Source: Modicisalibacter muralis
GTDB lineage: Bacteria; Pseudomonadota; Gammaproteobacteria; Pseudomonadales; Halomonadaceae
Length of the DNA: 64,000 nucleotides
Reading direction: 5' to 3'
Assembly: GCF_900102945.1 (NCBI RefSeq)
Contig: NZ_FNGI01000001.1
Location: 434,001-498,000, forward strand
How positions within the stretch are numbered: the first letter of the stretch is position 1; each line of letters starts with the position of its first letter. Of this stretch, positions 46,452-56,192 are shown in pieces. Under the pieces are notes generated by a model that worked only from the letters and a program-made list of their open reading frames with translations, made no database searches and was not told the origin of the DNA. The translations under genes and the position numbers were made by a program.

Positions 46452-49055
46452 TCAGGCTTCCTGGGCGACCGGAATCACGTTGGAAGCGACTTTCTGGAAT
46501 TCTTCGATTTCATGGAAGTTCATGTAACGGTAGATTTCACCGGCCATGGCATCGAACTCACCCATATAGGCTTGGTACTCTTCGACGCTGGGCAGGCGGC
46601 CGACGACCGCGGCCACCGCGGCCAGCTCGGCGGAGGCCAGATAGACGTCGGCGCCATCGCCCAGGCGGTTGGGGAAGTTACGCGTCGAGGTCGATACCAC
46701 GGTGGCCTTGGGCGCCACGCGGGCCTGGTTGCCCATGCACAGCGAGCAGCCGGGCATTTCCATGCGTGCGCCGGCGCGACCGTAGATGCCGTAATAGCCT
46801 TCCTCGGTGAGCTGGTGCTGGTCCATCTTGGTCGGCGGCGCCAGCCACAGCTTGGTCTTCAGGCTGCCGGCGGGCTGTTTCTCGAGTAGCTTACCGGCGG
46901 CGCGGAAGTGGCCGATGTTGGTCATGCACGAGCCGATGAACACTTCGTCGATGGTCTCGCCGGCGACGTCGGAGAGCAGGCGCGCGTCGTCCGGGTCGTT
47001 GGGCGCGCAGAGTACCGGTTCGGTAATCTCGGAGAGGTCGATCTCGATGACCTCGGCATACTCGGCATCGCTATCGGCGCGCATCAGGCTGGGATTGGCC
47101 AGCCACTCCTGCATGCCCTGGATGCGTCGCTCGATGGTGCGCACGTCGCCATAGCCATTGCCGATCATCCACTTGAGCAGGGTGATGTTGGATTTCAGGT
47201 ACTCGCTCATGCTCTCTTCGGAGAGCGTGATGGTGCAGCCTGCGGCGCTACGCTCGGCGGAGGCGTCGGAGAGCTCGAAGGCCTGCTCGACGGTGAGATC
47301 CTCGAGACCCTCGATCTCCAGCACGCGGCCCGAGAAGGCGTTCTGCTTGTTGGATTTATCGACGGTCAGCAGGCCTTGCTTGATGGCATAGAGCGGGATC
47401 GCATGGACCAGGTCGCGCAGCGTCACGCCCGGCTGGCGCTCGCCCTTGAAACGCACCAGTACCGACTCCGGCATATCCAGCGGCATCACGCCGGTCGCGG
47501 CGGCGAAAGCCACCAGGCCGGAGCCCGCGGGAAAGGAGATGCCCATTGGGAAGCGCGTATGGGAATCGCCGCCGGTGCCCACGGTGTCGGGCAGCAGCAT
47601 GCGGTTCAGCCACGAATGGATGATGCCGTCGCCGGGACGTAGCGAGACGCCGCCGCGATTCATGATGAAGTCGGGCAGGGTGTGATGAGTTTCCACATCG
47701 ACCGGCTTGGGATAGGCGGAGGTGTGGCAGAACGACTGCATCACCAGGTCGGCCTGGAAGCCCAGGCAAGCCAGATCCTTGAGTTCGTCACGGGTCATCG
47801 GCCCGGTGGTGTCCTGGGAGCCGACGGTGGTCATCTTCGGCTCGCAGTAGGTGCCAGGGCGTACCCCGTCCATGCCGCAGGCCTTGCCGACCATCTTCTG
47901 TGCCAGGGTGAAGCCCTTGCCGGTATCGCTCGGCTGCTCCGGGGTCTTGAACACGTCGGAGGCGCCCAGGCCGAGTTCGGTACGCGCCTTGTCGGTCAGG
48001 CCACGGCCGACGATTAACGGAATACGGCCGCCGGCACGGACTTCGTCGAGAATCACCCGAGTCTTGAGCTCGAAGGTGCTGACCACTTCATCGCTGCCAT
48101 GCCGGCAGACCTTACCCTCGTACGGGTAGACGTCGATCACGTCGCCCATGGCCATCTTCGAGACGTCCATCTCGACGGGCAGGGCGCCAGCGTCTTCCAT
48201 GGTGTTGAAGAAGATCGGCGCGATCTTGTTGCCGAAGCAGAAGCCGCCGGCGCGCTTGTTGGGCACGAAGGGGATGTCGTCACCGAAGAACCACAGCACC
48301 GAGTTGGTGGCGGACTTGCGCGAGGAGCCGGTGCCGACCACGTCGCCGACGTAGGCGACCGGGAAGCCCTTGGCCTTGACCGCCTCGATCTGGGCTAGCG
48401 GCCCCTTGGTGCCGGGCGCTTCGGGCTCGATGCCTTCACGGGCGTTCTTGAGCATGGCGTTGGCATGCAGCGGAATATCCGGGCGTGACCAGGCATCGGG
48501 TGCCGGAGAAAGGTCGTCGGTGTTGGTCTCGCCGGGCACCTTGAACACCGTCAGGGTGATCTTCTCGGCCAGCGCCGGCTTGGCCAGGAACCACTCGGCG
48601 TCGGCCCAGGATTGCAGGACGCCCTTGGCCACGGCGTTGCCGGCCTTGGCGCGCTCGGCGACGTCGTGGAAAGCATCGAACATCAGCAGGGTGTGCTTGA
48701 GCTGTTCGCCGGCATCCTTGGCCAGGTTCGCGTCGTCGAGCAGCTCGACCAGGGTGGCGATGTTGTAGCCGCCCTGCATGGTGCCCAACAGCTTGACCGC
48801 ATGTGTCGCATCGATCAGCGGTGACTCGGCTTCGCCCTTGACGATGGCGGTAAGAAAGCCGGCCTTGACGTAAGCGGCCTCGTCGACACCCGGTGGAACG
48901 CGGTCGGTGATCAGTTCGAGTAGTGCCTGTTCTTCACCGGTCGGCGGATTCTTGAGCAGCTCGACCAGAGTGGCGGTCTGTTCACTATTCAGCGGCTTCG
49001 GTGGTACGCCCTCGGCTGCGCGTTCCTCGACATGTTGGCGGTAGGCTTCAAGCAC
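46452..49055 (-). CDS. acnB: aconitate hydratase B
   Basis: TCA-cycle aconitase that interconverts citrate and isocitrate, an [4Fe-4S] enzyme. The 867-residue protein matches E. coli AcnB in length and domain order: HEAT-like domain ([15 protein letters not shown]), swivel domain ([20 protein letters not shown]), then the cluster domains with cysteines in VLWFF-downstream QSFCHT and in [13 protein letters not shown]. The GTG at 49055 is preferred because it matches the family start and follows GAGGG at 8 bases; an ATG at 49070 would add five residues. It is monocistronic. Confidence 0.96.
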   Translation of the reverse strand: MLEAYRQHVEERAAEGVPPKPLNSEQTATLVELLKNPPTGEEQALLELITDRVPPGVDEAAYVKAGFLTAIVKGEAESPLIDATHAVKLLGTMQGGYNIATLVELLDDANLAKDAGEQLKHTLLMFDAFHDVAERAKAGNAVAKGVLQSWADAEWFLAKPALAEKITLTVFKVPGETNTDDLSPAPDAWSRPDIPLHANAMLKNAREGIEPEAPGTKGPLAQIEAVKAKGFPVAYVGDVVGTGSSRKSATNSVLWFFGDDIPFVPNKRAGGFCFGNKIAPIFFNTMEDAGALPVEMDVSKMAMGDVIDVYPYEGKVCRHGSDEVVSTFELKTRVILDEVRAGGRIPLIVGRGLTDKARTELGLGASDVFKTPEQPSDTGKGFTLAQKMVGKACGMDGVRPGTYCEPKMTTVGSQDTTGPMTRDELKDLACLGFQADLVMQSFCHTSAYPKPVDVETHHTLPDFIMNRGGVSLRPGDGIIHSWLNRMLLPDTVGTGGDSHTRFPMGISFPAGSGLVAFAAATGVMPLDMPESVLVRFKGERQPGVTLRDLVHAIPLYAIKQGLLTVDKSNKQNAFSGRVLEIEGLEDLTVEQAFELSDASAERSAAGCTITLSEESMSEYLKSNITLLKWMIGNGYGDVRTIERRIQGMQEWLANPSLMRADSDAEYAEVIEIDLSEITEPVLCAPNDPDDARLLSDVAGETIDEVFIGSCMTNIGHFRAAGKLLEKQPAGSLKTKLWLAPPTKMDQHQLTEEGYYGIYGRAGARMEMPGCSLCMGNQARVAPKATVVSTSTRNFPNRLGDGADVYLASAELAAVAAVVGRLPSVEEYQAYMGEFDAMAGEIYRYMNFHEIEEFQKVASNVIPVAQEA

Positions 49056-49310
49056 GGTGGGGACCCTCATCAATTTTCGGAATCCATGAGCAGGTGGAGG
49101 TATCGAAACCATAAAGATGCGCGAACGTCGGCGAAAATCGCTCTTTGGTTGCATCCTTCGCCTGCTTCTTGGCCGCCGCGCATTCTACGCGAAACTGTCG
49201 ACAATGTTAAGCGAGCGGCTGGCTGGCGACATGGGACTTTGGTCGGCAGCCCGACCTGTCGATGTTGGATGCCCAGCGCGTTACCATGGTGTTTCAACGA
49301 AGGGGGCATC

Positions 49311-49775
49311 ATGACGCAACGTATCGCCTCGCCCTGCGTCGGGCTGTGTTCCACGACGGTGGGCGACCGGGTATGCCGGGGTTGCCAACGCAACGACGAT
49401 GAGATTCGCGACTGGTTCGCCTATAGCGATGCCGAACGGCGTAGCCGCATGCATGAACTGGATGCCCTGCGTGCCGAGGTGGCGGCTGAGTACCTGCGAG
49501 TGAGCGATGCCCAAATGCTCCAGGCACAACTCGAACGCCATCGAATTCGTTTTCGTGCCGATCAGCCGCCGCTTTCACGCGCGGTGGAGCTGTTGCGTGT
49601 CGGTCGTTCGCGTATCCGCGATCTCGCGCGTTACGGATTGCAACCTCACGGTAAAGGAAGCGGACTTTCTGCCGATGAACTTCATGAGGCGATCATGAAA
49701 ACGCTGTTGGAGCGCGGCGAGGCTCGCCGTCTCGCTTCAGACCCATTAACTCAACACGATGAACGCCATGCATGA
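49311..49775 (+). CDS. DUF1289 zinc-finger-like protein with C-terminal extension
   Basis: A 154-residue protein. The N-terminus has the four-cysteine DUF1289 motif (SPCVGLCSTTVGDRVCRGC), followed by RNDDEIRDWFAYSDAERRSR. The rest, about 90 residues, is mostly charged and helical (RAVELLRVGRSRIRDLARYG, ELHEAIMKTLLERGEARRL) and is longer than typical DUF1289 proteins of about 60 residues. Function is unknown; metal binding by the cysteines is plausible. Its 3' end overlaps miaE by 17 bases, so the two are co-expressed. Confidence 0.8.
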   Translation: MTQRIASPCVGLCSTTVGDRVCRGCQRNDDEIRDWFAYSDAERRSRMHELDALRAEVAAEYLRVSDAQMLQAQLERHRIRFRADQPPLSRAVELLRVGRSRIRDLARYGLQPHGKGSGLSADELHEAIMKTLLERGEARRLASDPLTQHDERHA

Positions 49776-50394
49776 TTCCGTAGAGGCGCTACTGCCCGCC
49801 GATCTGTTGGGCTTTCTGCCCTGTGCCACACCCGATGAATGGATCATGGCAGCGCTGGAAAACCAGTCATTGCTGCTAATCGATCATGCGCAATGCGAGA
49901 GAAAAGCGGCCTCTACCGCCATGAGTTTGATGTATCGCTACGTCGATCATCCGTTATTGTTGACCAAGATGTCACAGTTGGCCCGTGAGGAACTGCTGCA
50001 TTTCGAACAAGTGGTAAAGCTGATGGAGGCGCGTGGTATCGACTATCGGCACATTGGTGCCTCACGTTACGCCGAAGGGTTGCGTGGGCACGTTAGTCGA
50101 GACGATCCGCAGCGGCTGGTGGATGTTCTGATCGTTGGCGCTTTCATCGAGGCACGCAGTTGTGAACGCTTCGCCCGGTTGATTCCGCGCCTCGACGACG
50201 AACTGGCCAAGTTCTATCGCACGCTGGTCAAGTCGGAAGGGCGGCACTATGAGGACTACCTGATGTTGGCACGACATTTCGCGACGCAATCCATCGAAGA
50301 GCGTATCGCCTTCTTTGCGGATCGTGAGCGTGAGTTGATTGAAGCGCCCGATCCGGTCTTTCGTTTTCACAGTGGCATGCCTGTCGCCGCATGA
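49759..50394 (+). CDS. miaE: tRNA-(ms2io6A)-hydroxylase
   Basis: Di-iron monooxygenase that hydroxylates the isopentenyl group of ms2i6A37 in tRNA. The 211-residue protein carries the ferritin-like iron-binding residues in HAQCERKAASTAM, REELLHFEQVV, FIEARSCERFARL and SEGRHYEDYL. The start may be 49759 or the ATG at 49768. It overlaps the DUF1289 gene upstream and is followed by a large regulator 64 bases later. Confidence 0.94.
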   Translation: MNAMHDSVEALLPADLLGFLPCATPDEWIMAALENQSLLLIDHAQCERKAASTAMSLMYRYVDHPLLLTKMSQLAREELLHFEQVVKLMEARGIDYRHIGASRYAEGLRGHVSRDDPQRLVDVLIVGAFIEARSCERFARLIPRLDDELAKFYRTLVKSEGRHYEDYLMLARHFATQSIEERIAFFADRERELIEAPDPVFRFHSGMPVAA

Positions 50395-50458
50395 GTCCGA
50401 GATGGCTGGCCTGGCATGACCTTGAATCGCCGACAGAGCAACGCAGGGAACGATAACA

Positions 50459-53400
50459 ATGATGCGGAAACCATCCGTCAATACGCAGTTAACACTGTTC
50501 GGTCATTTCTCGCTGACACTGGGCGACGATGTCCTGACCCAGTTCAGTTACGACAAAGTCAAGGCACTGCTGGTTTACCTGCTGCTACATGGCCAGTCGG
50601 TCAATCGCGCCGCGCTGGCCGAGCTGTTATGGCCCGATCAAGGGCTGTCTTCCGGGCGCACCAATCTGCGTCATGCACTGCATTGCCTGCGCCAGAGCCT
50701 GGGCGATGACGCCGAGCAGGCGCTGGTGGTGTCGCGCCAGACCATCGCCTTCCAGTTGCCGCGCTCCTGGGCGTTCGATCTGGACGATGTCGAGCGACTG
50801 TTGGCCGAGCCAGCCAATGTCGAGCACCTGGAGCAGCTACTCGCGCTTTATCGTGGCGAACTGGCCGAAGAGCTGCAACTAACGCAATGTTCCGATTATC
50901 AACGCTGGCTGGTGCGCATCCGTGGCGAATGGCGCCAGCGGGTCATCGCCTACGCTGAAGAAGTGCTCGGCGCGCAGGATGATGTTCCCGATAGCCTGCT
51001 GCGAACCCTGGTCAGCCGTTTCTCCGGCTATGGCCCCTTTCATGAGCGCCTGGTGCGCCAACTAATCGACCACGGCCAGTCGGCGGCGGCGCATGAAGAA
51101 TACAATGCCTACCTGCAGATGCTTGCATTGTCCGGTCAACAGCCCGAGCCGAGCATTCTGCAGTTGGCGCGCTACTGGTCCGATACGGGTAGCGAGTCCC
51201 CGAGCGTGTCACCACAAGGTGCTTTTTCTCGGACGTTGGCTGCCGATAGCCAGCCACTTCGCGACGATGAGATCGAGCATCGCCAGTTGTCTGTCATGGC
51301 CATTCGCTTACGCCTGCGTGGCGAGTGGGACGAGCGCGGTGAGATACGCGCTTGCCTGACATTGCAGATCGAATTGATGCGCTGGCTCGAACAGCAATGC
51401 CACCACCTGGGCGGTTTCTGGCTGCCCGGCGCTACCGGCGGGATGGGGCTGGCCTGCTTCGGTACTCATGGTCCCGCCCATCAACTGGCCGAACTGGTGG
51501 CGCTCTACGAACATTGCCGACGTGCCTTGCCCGATGAGATTGCTCGACATTGGTCACAATCATCGCCGACCCCGAGCTTCGAACTCGCTGCCGGACTGGA
51601 CAGTGGCTGCGTGATCTATCTGCCCGAGCGCCAGTTGGTCGACCCGCTGGGGCAGGTGACCCAGCGTTCGCTGGAACTGATGGGTGCGGCCGAGGGCAGT
51701 GAACTGGTGATCTCGCAAGACGCCAGCCAGCACATGCCGCCGGCGCTCGATCTGCAGCCGAGGCTATCGTCGAGGCTGGTGGCCAGCGACGGCAAGGTGC
51801 GTTTGCGGGCGCTGGTGTTGGGTATCAACGAAGGTGGGCGCAACGCCCTGCCGCCGAGTCTGATCGGCCGTGAAAGCGCGTTGCGCAAGCTGCGCGACGC
51901 CTTGGCTCGGGCCGGTATCGGCCTGCGCCAGAGCGTGCTGGTGCAAGGCGCCTCGGGCATGGGCAAGTCGGCGCTGATGGTCGGTTTCCGCTACCTGGAA
52001 CAGAGCCAGGACGCCGCGCTTTGCTGGCAACCGACCACGCGCATGTCGATGCAGGAGCCCTACGGCGTGGCGCGTATGTTGCTGCGCTGGAATTGTGGCG
52101 AGGATCTCGACGGCCAGACTTTGCAGGAACTGCTGGCCGGTCACGGCGACGCCAATATCTTGCTTGATGATGCACGCTGCCGGTTGTTGCATCAGGCGTT
52201 GGGGATCGAGGCGCCCGAAGAAGGTATCTTGCTCGCCCAGAACGGCGAAGCGGTCGAGCTGGTCGTGAAGGTTCTGCATCGGTTGATCGAACGAGTTACC
52301 GTCGACAAGCCGCTGGTACTGATGGTCGACGACTTGCAATGGATCGACGAGCTCTCGCTCAAGGTGCTCTCGGGGCTCCAGGCGCGATTGCCGATCAACA
52401 GCGCTTTTCTGCTGGTGGCCAGCCACCATGGCCGCGAACCGCTACCGGTCAAGCTGCACTGGGACCAGCAACTGGTACTCGGCAAGCTCGATGCCATGCA
52501 GTCGTCGCGACTGCTGTCGCAGTTGGCGCGACGCTATCGGTTGCACCTCAGTCCGCGCATGCGCAGTCAGTTGATCGAGCGCTGCGATGGTGTACCGCTG
52601 TATTTGCAAGAAATCTGCCGGCGCCTGGACATGGATCGCCGCGAGGGTCGTGGTGTGCAGATCGACGAACTGCCACGCGGGTTGTTGGGGTTGTTGGCCA
52701 GCCGTATCGACCAGCTCGATAGCGATCGCCGAGTCGCGCACATCGCCGCTACGCTGGGGCGCCAGTTCCGCCTCGATTTCCTGAACGAATGTAGCGACAT
52801 GGACGAAGCGCATCTCAAGCACGCATTGGAACACATGCGCCGGCTTGAAATCGTCGAAGCCTGCGACGCCGACAGCGAGTTCGAATTCCAGTTCACGCAT
52901 CCGCTGCTTCAGGAAGCGGCCTATCTTTCCTGTCCACGCGACGTCAGGACGCGCATTCATCAGCAGGTGGTAGGGTTGATCGAAGAGCGTTTCCCGATGT
53001 GGATCAGTCGTCATCCTGGCGATTTCGCCACGCACCTGCGGCGTAGTGGTCACTTCGCTCGTGGTGCTCGTTACTTCGAGCTTGCCGCGCGCGAGGCGCT
53101 CAAGGTAAGCGCCAATCGCACCGCGTTGCGCATGGCCGACTTCGGCTTGGTCAGTTTGCGTCAAGTGGAAGGGCAGACCGAGCGCGAGATCAGCTTGCTG
53201 ACGGTCAAGGGGCAGGCGGCGTTTGCCTTGGAGGGGCACGGTTCGCCCATCGCTCACGAGAGCTTCGTGCGCGCCCGTGAACTGCTCGATTGCACGGCGT
53301 GCGCCGACGAAGAAACCGAGCTGGAGCAGAAGTTTCTCGTCAAATGGGGTCTATGGGTCGGTTGCAGTCAGCGCTATGCGCACGCCGATGCCTTTTCGCT

Positions 53401-54355
53401 GGCATCGAGCATGGCATCGCTCGCCCAGCAGCTACCCGACCCACGCTATCGCCGCCTCGCCGAGTATGCCCGCGCGCATTGCGAATATTGGGCGGGCCGA
53501 GTGCGCCAGGCGCACGACCACTTGGAGGAAATCGATCCCCTTCATCAGCCGATGATGCTTGAATGGCTACCGTTCTCCGATCACCCTCAGGTAGCGGCGG
53601 CCTGTTATCAGGGCTGGGCGCTGTGCTTGCGCGGCGATTATCGGCGTGCCGAGCAGCAGGTCGAGGCGGCGATTCGCCTGGCCGAGAGTTTCAATCACCC
53701 CGGATCGCTGGCGCTGGCGCTGGTGTTCGCGGCGACCATGTATCGCCAGTTGGGCCATGTGCACCTGGCGGGCGCGCGCGCCGAGCGTGCCTTCGAGATG
53801 ACGTGCACGCCCGATCTGCACCTGTGGCACATAACCGCGCAGTGCGCGCTGGGCTGGCATAAGGCGCTGGCCGGCGATCGCGCCGGCCTGGCGTTGATCG
53901 AAGCCGGGCTGGAAGAGTTTGCCGAGCTGGTCGGCCGCGATCGCTACCAGCGGCCGATGTTGTGGTATATCGATGCCTGCATGGCATTGGGTGAGTTGGA
54001 ATTGGCCGAGGACTATCTGGATCAGTGCCTGTTGATAGCGCGTGAGCGTAGCTCGCTTTACGTTCCTGAGTTATCGATCCACCTGGCACGGGTGTATCGA
54101 CGCCTGGGGCGCGCTAGCGAATCGGTGCGTTCATTGGCCGAGCAGGCGCTGGACAAGGCCCGCGAGCATGAAAACGTTCACTATCAGTTGCATGCCTTGG
54201 CGTTGTGGCTGGAAGTGGACCCTGGCGATACGCAGGCCCGCGAGGCGATGCGTCGCCTGCTCGGTGAGGTCGCCCAGACCGATGCGCCGGTGCTGGTGCG
54301 CTGGCGCACGCTGCTCGATCAGCGTTTGCCGAGCCCGGCAGTCTTCGAGTCGTAA
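50459..54355 (+). CDS. giant SARP-like regulator: winged helix/BTAD, cyclase-like domain, AAA ATPase, TPR
   Basis: 1298 residues with no transmembrane segment. Residues 1-100 resemble an OmpR/SARP winged helix (LTLFGHFSLTLGDD, LLWPDQGLSSGRTNLRHAL). About 105-245 is a bacterial transcriptional activation domain of helical repeats. About 275-455 looks like a class III nucleotide cyclase homology domain without obvious catalytic residues (ELAAGLDSGCVIYLPERQ, GQVTQRSLELMGAAEGSELV). Residues 497-505 are a Walker A (GASGMGKSA) and 620-630 a Walker B (VLMVDDLQWID). The remaining 500 residues are TPR-like. The architecture fits LuxR/SARP-type large ATP-binding regulators. Ligand and target genes are unknown. 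Confidence 0.8.
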   Translation: MMRKPSVNTQLTLFGHFSLTLGDDVLTQFSYDKVKALLVYLLLHGQSVNRAALAELLWPDQGLSSGRTNLRHALHCLRQSLGDDAEQALVVSRQTIAFQLPRSWAFDLDDVERLLAEPANVEHLEQLLALYRGELAEELQLTQCSDYQRWLVRIRGEWRQRVIAYAEEVLGAQDDVPDSLLRTLVSRFSGYGPFHERLVRQLIDHGQSAAAHEEYNAYLQMLALSGQQPEPSILQLARYWSDTGSESPSVSPQGAFSRTLAADSQPLRDDEIEHRQLSVMAIRLRLRGEWDERGEIRACLTLQIELMRWLEQQCHHLGGFWLPGATGGMGLACFGTHGPAHQLAELVALYEHCRRALPDEIARHWSQSSPTPSFELAAGLDSGCVIYLPERQLVDPLGQVTQRSLELMGAAEGSELVISQDASQHMPPALDLQPRLSSRLVASDGKVRLRALVLGINEGGRNALPPSLIGRESALRKLRDALARAGIGLRQSVLVQGASGMGKSALMVGFRYLEQSQDAALCWQPTTRMSMQEPYGVARMLLRWNCGEDLDGQTLQELLAGHGDANILLDDARCRLLHQALGIEAPEEGILLAQNGEAVELVVKVLHRLIERVTVDKPLVLMVDDLQWIDELSLKVLSGLQARLPINSAFLLVASHHGREPLPVKLHWDQQLVLGKLDAMQSSRLLSQLARRYRLHLSPRMRSQLIERCDGVPLYLQEICRRLDMDRREGRGVQIDELPRGLLGLLASRIDQLDSDRRVAHIAATLGRQFRLDFLNECSDMDEAHLKHALEHMRRLEIVEACDADSEFEFQFTHPLLQEAAYLSCPRDVRTRIHQQVVGLIEERFPMWISRHPGDFATHLRRSGHFARGARYFELAAREALKVSANRTALRMADFGLVSLRQVEGQTEREISLLTVKGQAAFALEGHGSPIAHESFVRARELLDCTACADEETELEQKFLVKWGLWVGCSQRYAHADAFSLASSMASLAQQLPDPRYRRLAEYARAHCEYWAGRVRQAHDHLEEIDPLHQPMMLEWLPFSDHPQVAAACYQGWALCLRGDYRRAEQQVEAAIRLAESFNHPGSLALALVFAATMYRQLGHVHLAGARAERAFEMTCTPDLHLWHITAQCALGWHKALAGDRAGLALIEAGLEEFAELVGRDRYQRPMLWYIDACMALGELELAEDYLDQCLLIARERSSLYVPELSIHLARVYRRLGRASESVRSLAEQALDKAREHENVHYQLHALALWLEVDPGDTQAREAMRRLLGEVAQTDAPVLVRWRTLLDQRLPSPAVFES

Positions 54356-54372
54356 TCGCCAGGCGCTGGGAA

Positions 54373-54404
54373 GCACACGGGGCGCTTATTTGCGCCCCGT
54401 GTGC
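54373..54404. terminator. hairpin terminator between convergent genes
   Basis: A perfect 13 bp stem GCACACGGGGCGC / GCGCCCCGTGTGC with loop TTATTT lies 17 bases after the regulator stop and before the end of lpxH on the other strand. No strong T-tract. Confidence 0.6.
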
Positions 54405-54437
54405 ATTATCTGGTGATGTTCATAATTTATTTGGTAC

Positions 54438-55166
54438 TCAAAGCGCGAAACGCCGCAACTCGAGTCCACCTCCGTCCTCGGCGCGAATCTCCCAGCCTTG
54501 ATTGGGCTGCCAGTCGCCCAGCACCATGCGCCTGGCCACCTCACCGTCTACTTCTAGCTCGTGCACGGCGGGGCGGTGGGTATGGCCATGGATGAGTGTG
54601 CGTACGCCGTGCGTGGCCATCGTGGCGATCACCTCGTCGGGCGTCACGTCCATGATGTCTTCGGCCTTGTTGGAATTGGCCTCGCCGGATTGGCTGCGCA
54701 GGTTTTTGGCAAGTTCGAGGCGTTGCTCCACTGGCAGCGCCAGGATTTGCGCCTGCCACTGCGGGTCGCGGGCCATGGCACGAAACTTCATGTAGGCCTC
54801 GTCGCGGGTGCACAGGCTGTCGCCATGCATCAGTAGCACGCGCTCGCCGTCCAGATCGACGATGCTGGGATCGGGAAGTAGGGTGGCGCCGGTGGCCTGG
54901 GCGAAGCCGTCGCCGATGAGGAAGTCGCGATTGCCGTGCATGAAATAAAGCCGGGTTCCGCCCTGGGTCAGTTGCGCAAGCGCTTCGAGAATTCGCGTTT
55001 CGAACGCGCCCTGGTAATCGTCGCCGATCCAGGCCTCGAAGAAGTCGCCGAGAATGTACAGGGCACCGGCATGGCGCGCCTGGCGCTCCAGATATGCGAG
55101 AAACCCCTCGGCGATTTCGGGCGCGCCCGCGTGTAGATGCAAGTCGGAAATCAGCAATGTGGTCAT
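54438..55166 (-). CDS. lpxH: UDP-2,3-diacylglucosamine diphosphatase
   Basis: Lipid A pathway enzyme that hydrolyses UDP-2,3-diacylglucosamine to lipid X. The 242-residue calcineurin-type metallophosphatase has LLISDLHLHAGAPEIAEGFL, LYILGDFFEAWIGDD, FMHGNRDFLIG, VLLMHGDSLCTRDEAYMKFR and HGHTHRPAVH. The ATG at 55166 begins the family start MTTLLISDLHL. It follows ppiB on the same strand with repeat copy 3 between them. Confidence 0.96.
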   Translation of the reverse strand: MTTLLISDLHLHAGAPEIAEGFLAYLERQARHAGALYILGDFFEAWIGDDYQGAFETRILEALAQLTQGGTRLYFMHGNRDFLIGDGFAQATGATLLPDPSIVDLDGERVLLMHGDSLCTRDEAYMKFRAMARDPQWQAQILALPVEQRLELAKNLRSQSGEANSNKAEDIMDVTPDEVIATMATHGVRTLIHGHTHRPAVHELEVDGEVARRMVLGDWQPNQGWEIRAEDGGGLELRRFAL

Positions 55167-55233
55167 GAAATAGCTACGTCGCCAGCGGTGGAGAAGGTAT
55201 ATGGCGCTCGTGACCCGCGACGGCGGGCCGATA

Positions 55234-55391
55234 GGAACCACTGCATAAATGCCTGCTCGGACGAATGACTGCGTTGCGCGGTACGCGAAGGCTCACCTAA
55301 CCCCATGTTATGTCTCGCCTTCTGTGTTCCGTGCGCCTTGCCACGCAGCGGCGCCCGCTTCATTCCGCTCGGCGATTTATTCAGCGATTCC
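55234..55391 (+). repeat. interspersed repeat, copy 3 (long form)
   Basis: A 158 bp element between ppiB (ends at 55398 on the minus strand) and lpxH. The left end GGAACCACTGCATAAAT and the right end (reverse complement GGAATCGCTGAATAAAT) match at 14 of 17 positions. It keeps the 15 bp segment seen in copy 1 (ACGCAGCGGCGCCCG). It is on the strand opposite to its flanking genes, unlike the other copies. Confidence 0.85.
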
Positions 55392-55397
55392 TCAGGA

Positions 55398-55892
55398 TCA
55401 TTCGGTGATTTCGGCGCGCTGGATGATCACGTCCTCGACGGGAACATCGGCGTGTCCGCCACGGCGCGTCGTCGCCACTTCCCTGATTTTATCGACGACG
55501 TCCATGCCTTCGACGACATTGCCGAACACGCAATACCCCCAACCCTGCAGGTTCTTGCCGCGATGATCGAGAAAGTCGTTGTCGGCGATATTGATGAAGA
55601 ATTGCGCGGTGGCCGAGTGTGGATCCTGAGTGCGCGCCATGGCCACGCTGCCCTTGCGGTTCTTCAAGCCATTGTCGGCCTCGTTGTCGATCGGCGCACG
55701 GGTGGGTTTCTGCTCGAAGTCGAGACCGAAGCCGCCGCCCTGAACCATGAAGCCATCGATCACGCGGTGAAAGAGGGTGTCGTTGAAATGCCCGTCGCGC
55801 ACGTACTGTTCGAAGTTGGCCGCGGTCTTGGGCGCATTGTCGTGGTCGAGCTCGAGACGAATCTCGCCGTAGTTGGTATGCAGGACGATCAT
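55398..55892 (-). CDS. ppiB: cyclophilin-type peptidyl-prolyl cis-trans isomerase
   Basis: Cytoplasmic proline isomerase that assists folding, 164 residues. Motifs are typical of Ppi[70 protein letters not shown] and [17 protein letters not shown]. It has no signal peptide. Upstream of lpxH and divergent from glnS. Confidence 0.96.
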   Translation of the reverse strand: MIVLHTNYGEIRLELDHDNAPKTAANFEQYVRDGHFNDTLFHRVIDGFMVQGGGFGLDFEQKPTRAPIDNEADNGLKNRKGSVAMARTQDPHSATAQFFINIADNDFLDHRGKNLQGWGYCVFGNVVEGMDVVDKIREVATTRRGGHADVPVEDVIIQRAEITE

Positions 55893-55925
55893 TGAGGTTT
55901 TCCCAGGCTATCTGAATGGCACGCC

Positions 55926-55956
55926 TTGGCGTAGCGCTTCGGCGTCACGCTATAAT
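55926..55956 (+). promoter_or_regulatory. candidate glnS promoter
   Basis: A perfect TATAAT at 55951-55956 with TTGGCG at 55926-55931 (19 bp spacing, longer than ideal). It points toward glnS, and repeat copy 4 lies between it and the glnS start, so the element would be part of the glnS 5' leader. Confidence 0.5.
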
Positions 55957-55986
55957 AGCGGCTTTGGAACGATGCGCGAAACCAAG

Positions 55987-56131
55987 GGAATCACTGTATA
56001 AATGCCTGCACGAGCGAATCGCTGTGTTACGCGGTACTCGAAAACTCACCTAACTACATGTTATGTCTCGTTTTCTGCGTTCCGTGCGCCTTGCGCTTCA
56101 TCTCGCTCGGCAATTTATTCAGCAATTCTCC
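55987..56131 (+). repeat. interspersed repeat, copy 4 (short form)
   Basis: A 145 bp element between the candidate glnS promoter and glnS. The left end GGAATCACTGTATAAAT and the right end ATTTATTCAGCAATTCTCC form an imperfect terminal inverted repeat. It shares TGCCTGCACG, CGAATCGCTGTGTTACGCGG and CATGTTATGTC with the others and lacks the 15 bp segment of copies 1 and 3. Confidence 0.85.
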
Positions 56132-56192
56132 ATGAATTAAGCATTGTCGCGTCGTTCCGCCATTCGCGCCTACAACAGGTTCCTGACGCCCC

